NCBI RefSeq assembly: GCF_004138205.1
Contig: NZ_RXNQ01000005.1
Span: 62,001 to 126,000, forward strand
DNA: 64,000 nucleotides
Direction: 5' to 3'
Source: Pedobacter sp. SYP-B3415
Lineage (GTDB): Bacteria; Bacteroidota; Bacteroidia; Sphingobacteriales; Sphingobacteriaceae
Numbering within the stretch: position 1 is the stretch's first letter; each line of letters opens with the position of its first letter. Of this stretch, positions 43,214 through 52,678 are shown piece by piece. The translations under genes and the position numbers were made by a program. The notes under the pieces are model-generated. The model was not told the origin of the DNA and ran no database searches. It saw nothing but the letters and a program-made list of their open reading frames with translations.

Positions 43214-44096
43214 ATAGTTCCTGCACAAATCTATACAGGTTAAAGTTACCCGTCGCAAGTGCTTCGCGGAGTTTTTGTATCAGATCAGGCTTGTTCAGGT
43301 CATGCATGCGTTTTTCGGCAATCATCTTCCAGGCGCGTTCGGCTAATAATAACGTCTTATGCTGAACCTTTATGTCAATTGGCTTCAACAGCCATTCGGC
43401 TAAGGGGTCAATTCCCTGATTCAATGAGGCAACAGTCTTAAAAACAGGAATAACCGTTGAGCCATGCTGTACCAGCTTTTTCAGATTGTTGAAAAAGAGG
43501 TCAGCCCCATCGCGGTCAGCCTTATTGACCACAAACGCCTGGGCAATCTCCATGATCCCCGATTTGATATTTTGCACTTCATCGCCCGACTCGGGTACCA
43601 GTACAAGAACAGTCCGGTCGGCAAGCCCGGCAATCTCAATTTCAGACTGACCGACGCCCACGGTTTCGACCAGAATAATATCAAAGCCCGACGCACGCAG
43701 AACATCTGTCATTTCGAGCGTCTTTGCTGAAAGGCCGCCGAGTGATCCCCGTGTAGCCAAAGAGCGGATGTAGACGTTTGGATCATTGAAAAGCGAAGAC
43801 ATCCGGATTCTGTCGCCGAGCAATGCTCCAAGGTTAAATGGTGAAGTCGGATCGACAGCCAGTACGGCCACCTTTTTTCCCTGGCTGCTGTATGCTGACA
43901 CCAGCGCATGGACGAGGGTACTTTTACCGGCGCCTGGCGGGCCGGTAATGCCTATTACAGGCACATCGAGCGGCTGGAGCGTTTGCAAAAAAAGATGTGC
44001 CGCATGAGCATTGTTTTCGACGAAACTGAGCGCTCTGGCAAGCGACCGGTAATCGCCTGCGGCGATTTCATCAGTCTGGAGCCGCGGTGTTTTCAT
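43212..44096 (-). CDS. meaB: Methylmalonyl-CoA mutase-associated GTPase MeaB (294 aa)
   Basis: G3E GTPase that gates cobalamin loading and protects methylmalonyl-CoA mutase. P-loop GPPGAGKST (about residues 55-63), AVDPTSPF, the switch segment VETVGVGQSE and the base-binding VNKADRDGAD are present. ATG at 44096 (MKTPRLQ) is taken; one codon upstream is TTG. The mutase itself is not in the window. It diverges from the glycosyltransferase island. Confidence 0.96.
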   Translation of the reverse strand: MKTPRLQTDEIAAGDYRSLARALSFVENNAHAAHLFLQTLQPLDVPVIGITGPPGAGKSTLVHALVSAYSSQGKKVAVLAVDPTSPFNLGALLGDRIRMSSLFNDPNVYIRSLATRGSLGGLSAKTLEMTDVLRASGFDIILVETVGVGQSEIEIAGLADRTVLVLVPESGDEVQNIKSGIMEIAQAFVVNKADRDGADLFFNNLKKLVQHGSTVIPVFKTVASLNQGIDPLAEWLLKPIDIKVQHKTLLLAERAWKMIAEKRMHDLNKPDLIQKLREALATGNFNLYRFVQEL

Positions 44097-44105
44097 CAAT
44101 AACTA

Positions 44106-44113
44106 TATATTTG
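44106..44113 (+). promoter_or_regulatory. Putative -7 box (TATATTTG) of the glycan island
   Basis: Exact TAnnTTTG match, 70 bases before the first glycosyltransferase ATG at 44183; -33 element not clear. Confidence 0.4.
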
Positions 44114-44182
44114 TTACAAATTAACGTATAATTTGCCGTCAATTTCACACGTGATGATACGGCAATCTGCATCAGACAGGGA

Positions 44183-45064
44183 ATGAAGGTTTCAGGGTTT
44201 ACATTTATACGAAATGCGGTAGCAAACGACTATCCGGTAAAAGAGGCAATTCTTTCTGCCCTTCCGCTGTGCGACGAGTTTATCGTGGCACTGGGCAACT
44301 CGACCGACAATACAGAAGCGCTGATCCGGTCTATTGATTCAGACAAAATTCGTGTTGTTCATACTGTATGGGATGAAACGTTAAGAGCGGGCGGGGCCGT
44401 TTTTGCAGAAGAAACCAATAAAGCACTGGCCGAAACAGCTAAGGATGCTGACTGGCTTGTTTATATCCAGGCTGATGAGGTGATGCATGAGAAAGACCTT
44501 CCGTTGATTAAAGACGCTATGCAAAGTGCCCTTACAAACAGCCGGATTGAAGGCCTGCTTTTTCAGTACAAACACTTTTATGGCTCATATGACTATATCG
44601 CAGAATCCAGGCGCTGGTACAGGCGTGAAATACGGATTTTAAAAAACCTGCCTGGTATGCACTCCTACCGGGATGCGCAGGGGTTCAGGAGAAACGGAGA
44701 AAAAATAAAGGTTAAAGAAATCGCAGCCAGCATATATCATTATGGCTGGGTAAAGCCCCCGAAAAACCTGCAGGGAAAAGTGCGCAATTTTAACCGTTAT
44801 TATCAGGAAGAGGCGTGGATCGAGGTGAATTATCCTGCCGGTGAAGAATTTGACATGAGAAACGCTGATCGCCTTGTGCCTTTTAAGGGCGCTCATCCGG
44901 CGGTTATGCGCGCGCGTATTCAGGCATCAAACTGGAAACTTGCCGGGGACCCATCCGGTTTTAAAAAGAAAATGAACATCAGGCGTAAGTTGCTTGAAAA
45001 GATTGAAGCACTTACCGGCTATCGACCGTTTGAATACCGGAATTACAAGATTGTCTGCCGATGA
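44183..45064 (+). CDS. Glycosyltransferase family 2 protein (293 aa)
   Basis: GT-A fold transferase. The N-terminus MKVSGFTFIRNAVANDYPVK and DEFIVALGNSTDNT, with WLVYIQADEVMHE as the metal/nucleotide motif (near residue 95), fit a branch of GT2-like enzymes common in Bacteroidota surface-glycan loci. No membrane span, so it acts on the cytoplasmic face. Its stop overlaps the next ATG (ATGA). Sugar donor and acceptor unknown. Confidence 0.9.
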   Translation: MKVSGFTFIRNAVANDYPVKEAILSALPLCDEFIVALGNSTDNTEALIRSIDSDKIRVVHTVWDETLRAGGAVFAEETNKALAETAKDADWLVYIQADEVMHEKDLPLIKDAMQSALTNSRIEGLLFQYKHFYGSYDYIAESRRWYRREIRILKNLPGMHSYRDAQGFRRNGEKIKVKEIAASIYHYGWVKPPKNLQGKVRNFNRYYQEEAWIEVNYPAGEEFDMRNADRLVPFKGAHPAVMRARIQASNWKLAGDPSGFKKKMNIRRKLLEKIEALTGYRPFEYRNYKIVCR

Positions 45065-46041
45065 AAAGATCCCTTTCCATTGTCATCCCAAACTACAACG
45101 GAAAACACCTTTTGGAAGCCTATCTGCCTTCGGTGATTGTCGCTGCAGAAGAAACCGGCCTGCCATATGAAATCATCATTGTAGACGATGCTTCTGCCGA
45201 TGGGAGTAAAGATTTCGTCAGGAAGGCATACCCGCAGATTTCCTTGCTGGAAAATCCAATTAATCAGGGGTTTTCATACACGTGTAACAGAGGCATTCAG
45301 GCTGCATTATTTTCACACATCCTGTTACTAAACTCAGATGTTAAATTAAGCCCTGATTATTTCAAAGCGCAATGGCATTATTTTGATCTGAAGGATACTT
45401 TTGGCGTCATGGGTCGGATCATGACTGCCGATGGCAGCAAAATAGAGGATGCCGCCCGCCTCCTGGAATTTTCGGGTTGCAGAATCAAAGCCAGCCGCTT
45501 TTTCTATAGTGAAGACCCCTCGTCAGGCCTGCTGACCGCTTATCTGTCTGGTGCGAATGCGCTGATTGACGCCGAAAAACTCAAACTGATCGGCGGATTT
45601 GATGAAATATATTCGCCTTTCTCATCAGAAGATTTTGATTTGAGTCTTCGTGCCTGGCAGCTGGGATGGAAGTGTTATTATGAACACCAATCGGTTTGTT
45701 TCCACCAGGTAAGCGGAAGCACCCGAACCCAACTCAAATCAGACTTCATAAAAAAGGTTTACTACCGCAACCGTTTTATTCTGCAAAAGATACATCTTCG
45801 CGGCCTCCGTGGATTTTTTCTTCCTGCGCAGCTTTTACTTACAGAGGTCATCCCGAAGATACTGCTTGGGAAAAAGTGGATTTCGGAAAGCTACCGCTGT
45901 TACCTTCAGGAATCAGCCCGCATCCGGGAAAGCCGTAACCGGCTTGAAAACCTGCAGCGCAGGCTCAAACATGTAAGCCTTGCAGAGGTAGCCGGCCAAA
46001 TAAGTGCTTCCGCATCGGCTCCCGGTGTACGCGAGATCTGA
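45061..46041 (+). CDS. Glycosyltransferase family 2, rhamnosyltransferase-like (326 aa)
   Basis: SIVIPNYNGKHLL and IVDDASADGS open the GT-A domain; LLLNSDVKLSPDY stands for the DxD motif, and GGFDEIYSPFSSEDFDLSLRAW is the acceptor/catalytic ED segment of WbbL-like rhamnosyltransferases. A C-terminal helical region may contact the membrane (FLPAQLLLTEVIPKILLG). Coupled to the preceding transferase. The sugar is inferred from the subtype only. Confidence 0.92.
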   Translation: MKRSLSIVIPNYNGKHLLEAYLPSVIVAAEETGLPYEIIIVDDASADGSKDFVRKAYPQISLLENPINQGFSYTCNRGIQAALFSHILLLNSDVKLSPDYFKAQWHYFDLKDTFGVMGRIMTADGSKIEDAARLLEFSGCRIKASRFFYSEDPSSGLLTAYLSGANALIDAEKLKLIGGFDEIYSPFSSEDFDLSLRAWQLGWKCYYEHQSVCFHQVSGSTRTQLKSDFIKKVYYRNRFILQKIHLRGLRGFFLPAQLLLTEVIPKILLGKKWISESYRCYLQESARIRESRNRLENLQRRLKHVSLAEVAGQISASASAPGVREI

Positions 46042-46079
46042 GTTCCTGAGTATATAAGGTTTAGCTTTTCGAAATATCG

Positions 46080-46087
46080 TACCTTTG
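46080..46087 (+). promoter_or_regulatory. Putative -7 box (TACCTTTG) of the MsbA-like gene
   Basis: Same octamer as in front of the LytS-like kinase; 44 bases before the ATG at 46131. A weak TTTA lies 16 bases upstream. Confidence 0.45.
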
Positions 46088-46130
46088 TAATTGGCACCGA
46101 CGTGTTGTGTCTTTTTATTGTACTTATTGA

Positions 46131-47966
46131 ATGAAAACATATTTTCGTTTACTTTCCTTTGCCAGGCCAATTGAGAAATTTGCCATCCCATATATACTGG
46201 CCACCTTGCTGGCTATTGTTTTCAACACGGCACTTTTTACGCTTATCGGGCCACTGCTTGAAACACTTTTTACGGGCTCATCTAAAATTGATAAAGTAAC
46301 TGATCCGACAGATTCTTCGGTAGATTTTATTGGGCACATGAACGACTATATGGCCCAGTTGGTCGCAGAAGACGGAAAGATTCCCACTTTACGCATTGTT
46401 TGTGCTGTGATTATCGTCGTTGTAGTGCTGTCAAACCTGTTCCGGTACCTTTCCCAGCGTTATATGGAAGATTTACGGGTTCATACCCTGCTTAATCTGC
46501 GCAAAAAGGTCTTTGACAGGGTTATGGAACTTCAGGTTGGATTTTTTAATAATGAGCGTAAAGGAGACATCATCTCAAAAGTTGCATCAGACGTCCAGGT
46601 TGTACAGTTCACGGTTACAAATACCTTACAGGTGGTCTTCAAAGAGCCATTACAATTACTGTTTTATGTATTTGTATTGCTGTCTATTTCGGTTAAGCTG
46701 ACCCTGTTCTCGTTATTGGTTATTCCTGTATCGGGATTGATTATCAGTAAAATTGTGAAACGCCTGAAACAGCAGACTACCCAGTCTCATGAGTCTTTTG
46801 CAAAAATGATTGGCTTTCTTGATGAGTCGTTAAGCGGAATTAAGATCGTGAAAGCATTTAATGCAACGACGCGGGTGAAGGATAGATTCCATGAGGAAAA
46901 CAAGTTTTACTCTTACCTGAACCGGAAGATCGTGAGGAGGCAACAGCTGGCATCGCCGGTTTCACAAACACTCGGCGTTATTGTCGTTGCTTTGATCGTA
47001 CTTTATGGCGGCACGATGATCCTGAATGGCGAGGGCGATCTGACTACCTCTAAATTTCTTGTTTATATTGCGACCTTCTCTCAGGTTATGCAGCCCGTTA
47101 AGGCGCTCAGCGACTCATTCAGCGGTATTCATTCGGGCATAACAGCAGGCGAGCGGGTACTCGGCCTCATTGACACCGAGCCGGCCTTTTCCGATAAGCC
47201 GGGAGTAAAACAATTGCAGGGATTCCATGATCGGGTTCGACTGGAAAATGTAAGTTTTGCGTATGGCGAGAAAACGATCCTCAACAACATCACCCTGGAT
47301 ATTGAAAAGGGAAAAACCGTGGCACTCGTAGGACCTTCAGGTGGCGGAAAAAGCACACTCCTGGATCTGATTCCCCGTTTTCATGATCCGCGATCGGGCG
47401 TGCTTAGCATTGACGGCAAGCCATATACCGATATCAGTATGGAAAGTCTTCGCGCCCACATGGGAATTGTAAACCAGGATTCCTTTCTTTTTAATGATAC
47501 AATATATAACAACATAGCTTTCGGAAAACCAGGTGCCACACGTGAAGAGGTGGAAGCGGCAGCGCGAATTGCTAATGCCCACGAGTTCATATCACAGTCT
47601 GAACTTGGCTATGACACGCCGGTTGGCGACCGAGGCAACAGGTTATCAGGCGGGCAGCGGCAAAGGATATGCATTGCACGTGCAGTAGTAGCCAACCCGC
47701 CCATCATGCTGCTCGACGAAGCAACCTCAGCACTGGATACCGAATCAGAAAAACTCGTACAGGATGCGTTAAGCAATCTGATGAAAAACAGAACATCAGT
47801 TGTCATCGCACACCGCCTCAGTACGATTCAGCACGCTGATAAAATTGTTGTGATTGACCACGGCTGTGTATCTGAAAGTGGTACGCATGCTGAACTGATA
47901 GCCACTGGCGGACTGTACAAAAAGCTTATCGATATGCAGGCCTTCAACAATGATCTCGATGAATGA
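46131..47966 (+). CDS. MsbA-like ABC transporter, fused permease and ATPase (611 aa)
   Basis: Half-transporter with six membrane helices (about 20-320) and a C-terminal nucleotide-binding domain: Walker A GPSGGGKST (about 401-409), Q-loop VNQDSFLF, signature LSGGQRQR, Walker B IMLLDEATSALD and switch IAHRLSTI. Size and the substrate-pocket layout fit lipid flippases (MsbA, PglK), so it probably moves a lipid-linked oligosaccharide or lipid A-core across the inner membrane. Its 3' end overlaps the next glycosyltransferase start by 8 bases (ATGAATGA). Confidence 0.94.
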   Translation: MKTYFRLLSFARPIEKFAIPYILATLLAIVFNTALFTLIGPLLETLFTGSSKIDKVTDPTDSSVDFIGHMNDYMAQLVAEDGKIPTLRIVCAVIIVVVVLSNLFRYLSQRYMEDLRVHTLLNLRKKVFDRVMELQVGFFNNERKGDIISKVASDVQVVQFTVTNTLQVVFKEPLQLLFYVFVLLSISVKLTLFSLLVIPVSGLIISKIVKRLKQQTTQSHESFAKMIGFLDESLSGIKIVKAFNATTRVKDRFHEENKFYSYLNRKIVRRQQLASPVSQTLGVIVVALIVLYGGTMILNGEGDLTTSKFLVYIATFSQVMQPVKALSDSFSGIHSGITAGERVLGLIDTEPAFSDKPGVKQLQGFHDRVRLENVSFAYGEKTILNNITLDIEKGKTVALVGPSGGGKSTLLDLIPRFHDPRSGVLSIDGKPYTDISMESLRAHMGIVNQDSFLFNDTIYNNIAFGKPGATREEVEAAARIANAHEFISQSELGYDTPVGDRGNRLSGGQRQRICIARAVVANPPIMLLDEATSALDTESEKLVQDALSNLMKNRTSVVIAHRLSTIQHADKIVVIDHGCVSESGTHAELIATGGLYKKLIDMQAFNNDLDE

Positions 47967-48858
47967 TAAACCGCTGGTCTCTGTTGCATTGTGCACTTAT
48001 AACGGAAGTCAGTTCTTAAAAGAACAACTTGACTCGCTCCTTGCACAGGACTGGCCCCTGATTGAAATTATAGCGGTAGATGACTGCTCGACAGACGATA
48101 CTTTCGCGATCCTGACAAGTTATGCACTTCGCAGCGAAAAACTGAAAATCTATAGGAACGACAGGAACCTCGGTTATACACGGAACTTTGAACAGGCGCT
48201 TAGGCGCTGCCAGGGTGATCTGGTTGCTATTTGCGACCAGGACGACATTTGGTCGCACGATAAGTTATCTAAACAGGTAGCCGCTCTTGGACAACATATT
48301 CTTGTATATTGTGATTCTGCTTTCGTAGACAAAAGCGGTAGATTGACGGGACAGAAAATGAGCGATTACTTTCATTTCTACTCCGGAGACAACCCAGATG
48401 TCTTTCTGCTCGAAAATTGCATTTCGGGGCATGCCATGTTATTTAAGAAAAGTCTGATCGGCCTTGCAGGATCATTCCCATCAAATATATACTATGACCA
48501 ATGGCTCGCATATGTTGCGACTAACCACGGCTCGGTGGCGGCACAGAACGAAGTGCTGGTACTCTTTCGGAGGCACGAACAGAACAGTACTGATCCGTTG
48601 AGACAGCATGCACGGCAAAAGGGTGCAACGTCCAGACATAAGGCGTTGCAGCTCGAAAAACTTCAACAATTTGGTAGCTATAATGGAAATAAGTCGCCCG
48701 GACTTGTTAATCGCCTGATTGAAGCATTGCGTGCGCCTGCGTCTGTCATTAATCGGTTATACTTAGTTGGGCTGCTGCTCGGCAATATGAATACATTGTT
48801 CTTCGTTAAGAAAAAACACACTGTCAGCAAAATAAATTATTGCTTAAAATATCTTTAA
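47959..48858 (+). CDS. Glycosyltransferase family 2 protein, first of a tandem pair (299 aa)
   Basis: GT-A domain with SVALCTYNGSQFLKEQL, VDDCSTDDT, NLGYTRNFEQAL, ICDQDDIW (metal site) and SGHAMLFKKSL. I start at ATG 47959 (MNDKPLVSV), an 8-base overlap with the transporter; an ATG three codons earlier is also possible. It shares most motifs in register with the next gene, so the two look like a duplication. Sugar unknown. Confidence 0.92.
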   Translation: MNDKPLVSVALCTYNGSQFLKEQLDSLLAQDWPLIEIIAVDDCSTDDTFAILTSYALRSEKLKIYRNDRNLGYTRNFEQALRRCQGDLVAICDQDDIWSHDKLSKQVAALGQHILVYCDSAFVDKSGRLTGQKMSDYFHFYSGDNPDVFLLENCISGHAMLFKKSLIGLAGSFPSNIYYDQWLAYVATNHGSVAAQNEVLVLFRRHEQNSTDPLRQHARQKGATSRHKALQLEKLQQFGSYNGNKSPGLVNRLIEALRAPASVINRLYLVGLLLGNMNTLFFVKKKHTVSKINYCLKYL

Positions 48859-48863
48859 AGGGC

Positions 48864-49844
48864 ATGTGCAACAACCAGAATGTATATCCGCTGATCTCTG
48901 TAGCACTGTGCACTTACAATGGCGAGCTGTACCTGGAAGAGCAAATCAAAAGTATTCTGGAGCAACGCTACCCCGTATTTGAACTTATTATTGTAGACGA
49001 TTGCTCAACAGATCGTACGATCAGAATTATTCAGAAGATGGCAGATGAAAACGCCAATGTTCGTGTATTTCTGAATGAAAGTAATATCGGGTATGTACGA
49101 AATTTTGAGAAAGCACTATCTCTTTGCACAGGTGAATATATTGCCCCCAGCGATCAGGATGATATCTGGCTGCCTCAAAAACTCGAAGAGCTTTATCAGC
49201 TTCACAAGACGCAGGAATCCCTGCTTCTTTATCACGACTCCGAACTGGTAGACGAAGACGGTATCCCGATGGGAAAAAGAATGTCACGTATATCGGGTTT
49301 CATCGAAGGTTCTGACCCACGAATGGTCGCTTACAACAATTGCGTAGCCGGGCATGCCATGTTTTTCCCTCGCCGGTTGCTTGAGCTTGCCCTTCCTGTG
49401 CCTCAGGGGATTCCGCATGATCACTGGCTGGCCTTTGTAGCGCTCAACAATGGTGTAATCAGCTATTCCAAAGCAACGCTTGTGCAATACCGGCAACATG
49501 CGGCGTCTATTACCGATACGTTGAATGATAAGACAGAGATATCCGCACGCGCAGAGCGCATTCGTCGTATTGCGCGGACCGAGGAGGACAACCGCGCGCG
49601 TATTGCCTGCCTGAAGGCTATGTCTCATTACGCCGAAAACACACCTGAGCAAACTGCTTTCTATGACAGACTCGCTAAACTGCTCGACAGACGCGATTCG
49701 AATTTTTTTTCGTTCAGGCTGTTCACGACGTTGTTCAGCTACAGAAAAACGCTTTTCGCTTTCTACAGGAAAGGAGCTGTTTCCAGGTTTTTCCGCATTT
49801 TCAATAATGCAGTCGGGACCCGGGTCAAACGTCTTTTTATCTAA
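48864..49844 (+). CDS. Glycosyltransferase family 2 protein, second of a tandem pair (326 aa)
   Basis: Paralogue of the previous gene: ISVALCTYNGELYLEEQ, VDDCSTDRT, NIGYVRNFEKAL, PSDQDDIW and AGHAMFFPRRL occur in the same order. It differs by a longer basic C-terminus (SFRLFTTLFSYRKTLFAF) that may bind the membrane. ATG at 48864 (MCNNQN), five bases after the previous stop; an in-frame TTG 8 codons earlier is less likely. Its stop overlaps the convergent transferase's stop. Confidence 0.92.
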   Translation: MCNNQNVYPLISVALCTYNGELYLEEQIKSILEQRYPVFELIIVDDCSTDRTIRIIQKMADENANVRVFLNESNIGYVRNFEKALSLCTGEYIAPSDQDDIWLPQKLEELYQLHKTQESLLLYHDSELVDEDGIPMGKRMSRISGFIEGSDPRMVAYNNCVAGHAMFFPRRLLELALPVPQGIPHDHWLAFVALNNGVISYSKATLVQYRQHAASITDTLNDKTEISARAERIRRIARTEEDNRARIACLKAMSHYAENTPEQTAFYDRLAKLLDRRDSNFFSFRLFTTLFSYRKTLFAFYRKGAVSRFFRIFNNAVGTRVKRLFI

Positions 49845-50722
49845 CGTCCTTTTACCGGCCGTACGAGCAAAATCAGCATCAACAGCACAACAGTTGGCCA
49901 GCCAAGAATACGCAACAGTTTTTGTTTGCTAAGCACTGCAAGAATCTCCCTTTTGGCTATTCCCGTATCCACAGCTTTTTTTACAAAAGCCCGCAGCGTT
50001 TTCTTCTCTGCGCTGCGAAGCTGCGCGGCATTGAAAGAACCACGGTTGACCGGAAGTTTATCGTGCCACTTTCTGTGAACCGCAAGCATCTCGGTAACCC
50101 AGCCCTGATCAAAATTTCCCTCTGAAAAATGTTTAAGTAATACGTTCTGCGTAACGATAACCTGATAGCTTTGACCAACCTGCAGGCTGAAATCGATATC
50201 ATATCCATGAAAACCTACCAGGTGCTGTTCATCAAACGGAAGTTGAATAGCGATTTTTTTAGTCGTACAGAACCAAACGCCATCAATAACCGCAACCTCG
50301 CTTTCCGTCTGGTTCTCGTCGCTTTGCTGGCGATGTTCATCAGCTTGATTGTTACGTTTGAAACCTTGCACCAGGTTATAGCGTGCTGAAGCCAGACCGA
50401 TGGTATGCCAGCCGGAAGGCGCCGCTGTCTTATATTGACTGCCCGCTATTCCCAATAAGCCACATCTGGAGTTATTTGCAAAGATATTTTGTACAACAGA
50501 ACCCCAGTCAGCGCTAAGAAACCGGACATCTTCATGGACAAAACAAAGAAGTTCATATTTTGCGCGCTTAACACCTTCGTTGTATACGGCACAGATACCC
50601 CTGCCGGTATTCCGGTTATCATAAGCTATCAGCTCGTAAGGTACACTGATTGTTGCCTCGATATTCTTCATCAAGGCTTCGAGCTGGTCAGGATCGACCG
50701 AGCAGACTATTACCGAAATCAT
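49841..50722 (-). CDS. Glycosyltransferase with StrF-like GT2 domain (293 aa)
   Basis: MISVIVCSVDPDQLEALMKN and YNTGRG-like segments, ELLCFVHEDVRF and VVQNIF... GLLGIAGS match the Glyco_tranf_2_5 (StrF-like) domain; FHGYDIDFSLQVG is the later catalytic ED-equivalent region. A hydrophobic C-terminus (about 270-288, ILGWPTVVLLMLILLV) predicts a tail anchor. The ATG lies within the upstream gene's last codons (4-base overlap), so translation is coupled. Sugar unknown. Confidence 0.85.
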   Translation of the reverse strand: MISVIVCSVDPDQLEALMKNIEATISVPYELIAYDNRNTGRGICAVYNEGVKRAKYELLCFVHEDVRFLSADWGSVVQNIFANNSRCGLLGIAGSQYKTAAPSGWHTIGLASARYNLVQGFKRNNQADEHRQQSDENQTESEVAVIDGVWFCTTKKIAIQLPFDEQHLVGFHGYDIDFSLQVGQSYQVIVTQNVLLKHFSEGNFDQGWVTEMLAVHRKWHDKLPVNRGSFNAAQLRSAEKKTLRAFVKKAVDTGIAKREILAVLSKQKLLRILGWPTVVLLMLILLVRPVKGR

Positions 50723-51840
50723 TTATCCTCCAGTATTTCTTCCATTAGCTTTTTAAACTTTGGCAGTTGTTCAGAAACATCATAGGCTGAAGCCGCTTCA
50801 GGACCTGCTGTCCTGGCTGAAAGAGTTAAGCCACGCACTTTTCCCATTGCATTGATCATTGCCTCAGGCGTAGAACACGCTGTTACACAACCGAAAGCCG
50901 GAGTCAAAAAGTGTTCCGCAATCCCCACGGGAAAAGCGGCCACGGGCAGCCCCAGTGCCGCAGCTTCAACCATGACCAGCGAGAAAGATTCTTCCCTGGA
51001 AAGGACCAGAAAGCCATTAGCCGCCGCAAGATAATTAACATACTCCGACCCCTGCGGCCCCGCCATTAATAATCTTCCCGGATAATGATGCTCGGCTATG
51101 TGCTTAACATAATGGTAAAGTCCATCGTCCGGTTGCCTTCCTATCCAGAGAATTTTTTCTTGCGGGTCTTTCAGTTGTTCCAGCAGTTCCGGCAAAAGGT
51201 CAAAGCCTTTCATATAAGTAGCAGCTCCCGCGACTGCCCAAATAAAGTCGCCATCATCTATTCCCATGCCCTTGCGTATCTGCCAGACTTTTTCGTGGTC
51301 GGGTTTCAACACTGACAAGTCTATGAAACTGCTTTGCAATCGTATGTTTGGGTGGTTTAGTTTACCGAGCGCTTTTACAACAGCTGGTGAACAACCTATA
51401 CAAACGGCACTGTTTGAGATAAGGCTGGAAAACGCATTGCTGCTAATGAATCCGAAGGCATAACTGAGCTCATGTACATGTGTAACAAGCTTTATGTTCA
51501 GCCTGGCTGCGAGCTCCCCTATGCGGGGGATTACAATTGTATTGGCATACATGAGGTCAGGCCTGAATGTTTCGATAATCTCCCGCAACTGATGTTCGAG
51601 CGGATTGATCCCTCTGAACTGCAAAAATTTACGTTTTATTCGTAGCGATTTCTTACCGCTATCCTTATAAGCAATACTTTTTTCAACTTTTATTGGGAGC
51701 AGATCATAAAGCTCCCCGCGTCTCAGACAGAGAACATAGCTTGTAAACTGCGCAGGATCCAGGCCTCTGATCAGGTGCCAGAGAACCATTTCCGAGCCCG
51801 TACGCGCCATATCCTGTGTAACGAATAGAATTTTTTTCAT
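50719..51840 (-). CDS. Glycosyltransferase family 4, GT-B fold (373 aa)
   Basis: Retaining GT-B transferase. N-lobe start ILFVTQDMARTGSEMVLWHL, C-lobe with WIGRQPDDG, MAGPQGSEYVNYL, and the EX7E motif in REESFSLVMVEAAALGLPVA (about 290-310). No membrane span. Uses a nucleotide sugar in the cytoplasm; the donor is unknown. Coupled to the downstream StrF-like transferase and 21 bases from the next upstream stop (51862), so three minus-strand genes form an operon. Confidence 0.93.
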   Translation of the reverse strand: MKKILFVTQDMARTGSEMVLWHLIRGLDPAQFTSYVLCLRRGELYDLLPIKVEKSIAYKDSGKKSLRIKRKFLQFRGINPLEHQLREIIETFRPDLMYANTIVIPRIGELAARLNIKLVTHVHELSYAFGFISSNAFSSLISNSAVCIGCSPAVVKALGKLNHPNIRLQSSFIDLSVLKPDHEKVWQIRKGMGIDDGDFIWAVAGAATYMKGFDLLPELLEQLKDPQEKILWIGRQPDDGLYHYVKHIAEHHYPGRLLMAGPQGSEYVNYLAAANGFLVLSREESFSLVMVEAAALGLPVAAFPVGIAEHFLTPAFGCVTACSTPEAMINAMGKVRGLTLSARTAGPEAASAYDVSEQLPKFKKLMEEILEDK

Positions 51841-51861
51841 GTCTTGCTTTAGGCCCGGTCA

Positions 51862-52623
51862 CTATCTGATGCCGAGAATTTTTTTAATCCTGATCGTATA
51901 CCGCAGTTTTCGAAGCTGCAGGCGTGACCGCAGCAATTCCTCGTATTCAGTGCGGAAAGCAGGAAATTCCTTTTTAATCACGTCATCACGTTCAGATGAA
52001 ATCCTGGATGCATGCGCAGGATCAGAACTCACGCCATCTTCATTAAACTCGGTTATAACCGCATGGATCCGGCTATAACTAACATTGTATTTGCAAATCG
52101 CGAGAGTAAAGAACTTCCAGTCAGAAACGATTTTCAGGGATTCATCATATTTCCCAATTTGTTCGAAAAGCGACCTTCGTATAAACGTAGAGGGATGAGG
52201 GATTGTGTTTTGAAAGAAGTGGCCAAAAGTGAGGTGATCGGGCGGAGACCATCGCCGCGAAACCTCGCCATTTACGAAAAGAAGATCGCCAATTATAAGG
52301 TCTGCGGAAAGTCCGAAGCTCACCGACCTGCTAACCACTGTAGCCGAAGTCAGGCGGTCCCCACTGTTTACAAAAAGCAAGTAATCTCCGGTTGCTTTCG
52401 ACACTCCTTTATTCATAGCATGATAGATGCCGTTATCGGGCTCGCTCACGAAGTAAGCGACAAAGTCGCCATATTTTTTGACGACAGCAACGCTCTCATC
52501 CTGCGACCCGCCATCAATTACGATATGTTCGAGATTGGTATAGTCCTGCCCCGATACCGAGGTCAATGTGCGCTTGAGCCCCTCAGCATTATTGTAATTG
52601 ATTGTAATGACAGAAATTTTCAA
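51862..52623 (-). CDS. Glycosyltransferase family 2, WcaE-like (253 aa)
   Basis: GT-A enzyme with ISVITINYNNAEGLKRTL, HIVIDGGSQDES, VSEPDNGIYHAMNKG and LLFVNSGDRL, the pattern of colanic-acid-type and other short GT2 enzymes. The start codon is TTG at 52623: the family's first residues (KISVITINYN) follow at once and no in-frame ATG is suitable. The upstream spacer to the divergent gene is only 55 bases. Sugar unknown. Confidence 0.92.
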   Translation of the reverse strand: MKISVITINYNNAEGLKRTLTSVSGQDYTNLEHIVIDGGSQDESVAVVKKYGDFVAYFVSEPDNGIYHAMNKGVSKATGDYLLFVNSGDRLTSATVVSRSVSFGLSADLIIGDLLFVNGEVSRRWSPPDHLTFGHFFQNTIPHPSTFIRRSLFEQIGKYDESLKIVSDWKFFTLAICKYNVSYSRIHAVITEFNEDGVSSDPAHASRISSERDDVIKKEFPAFRTEYEELLRSRLQLRKLRYTIRIKKILGIR

Positions 52624-52678
52624 TTTATTCGGCTATGTTTACAATTGAGTTTCTAAGTTAAAGACAATTGCAAAGATA

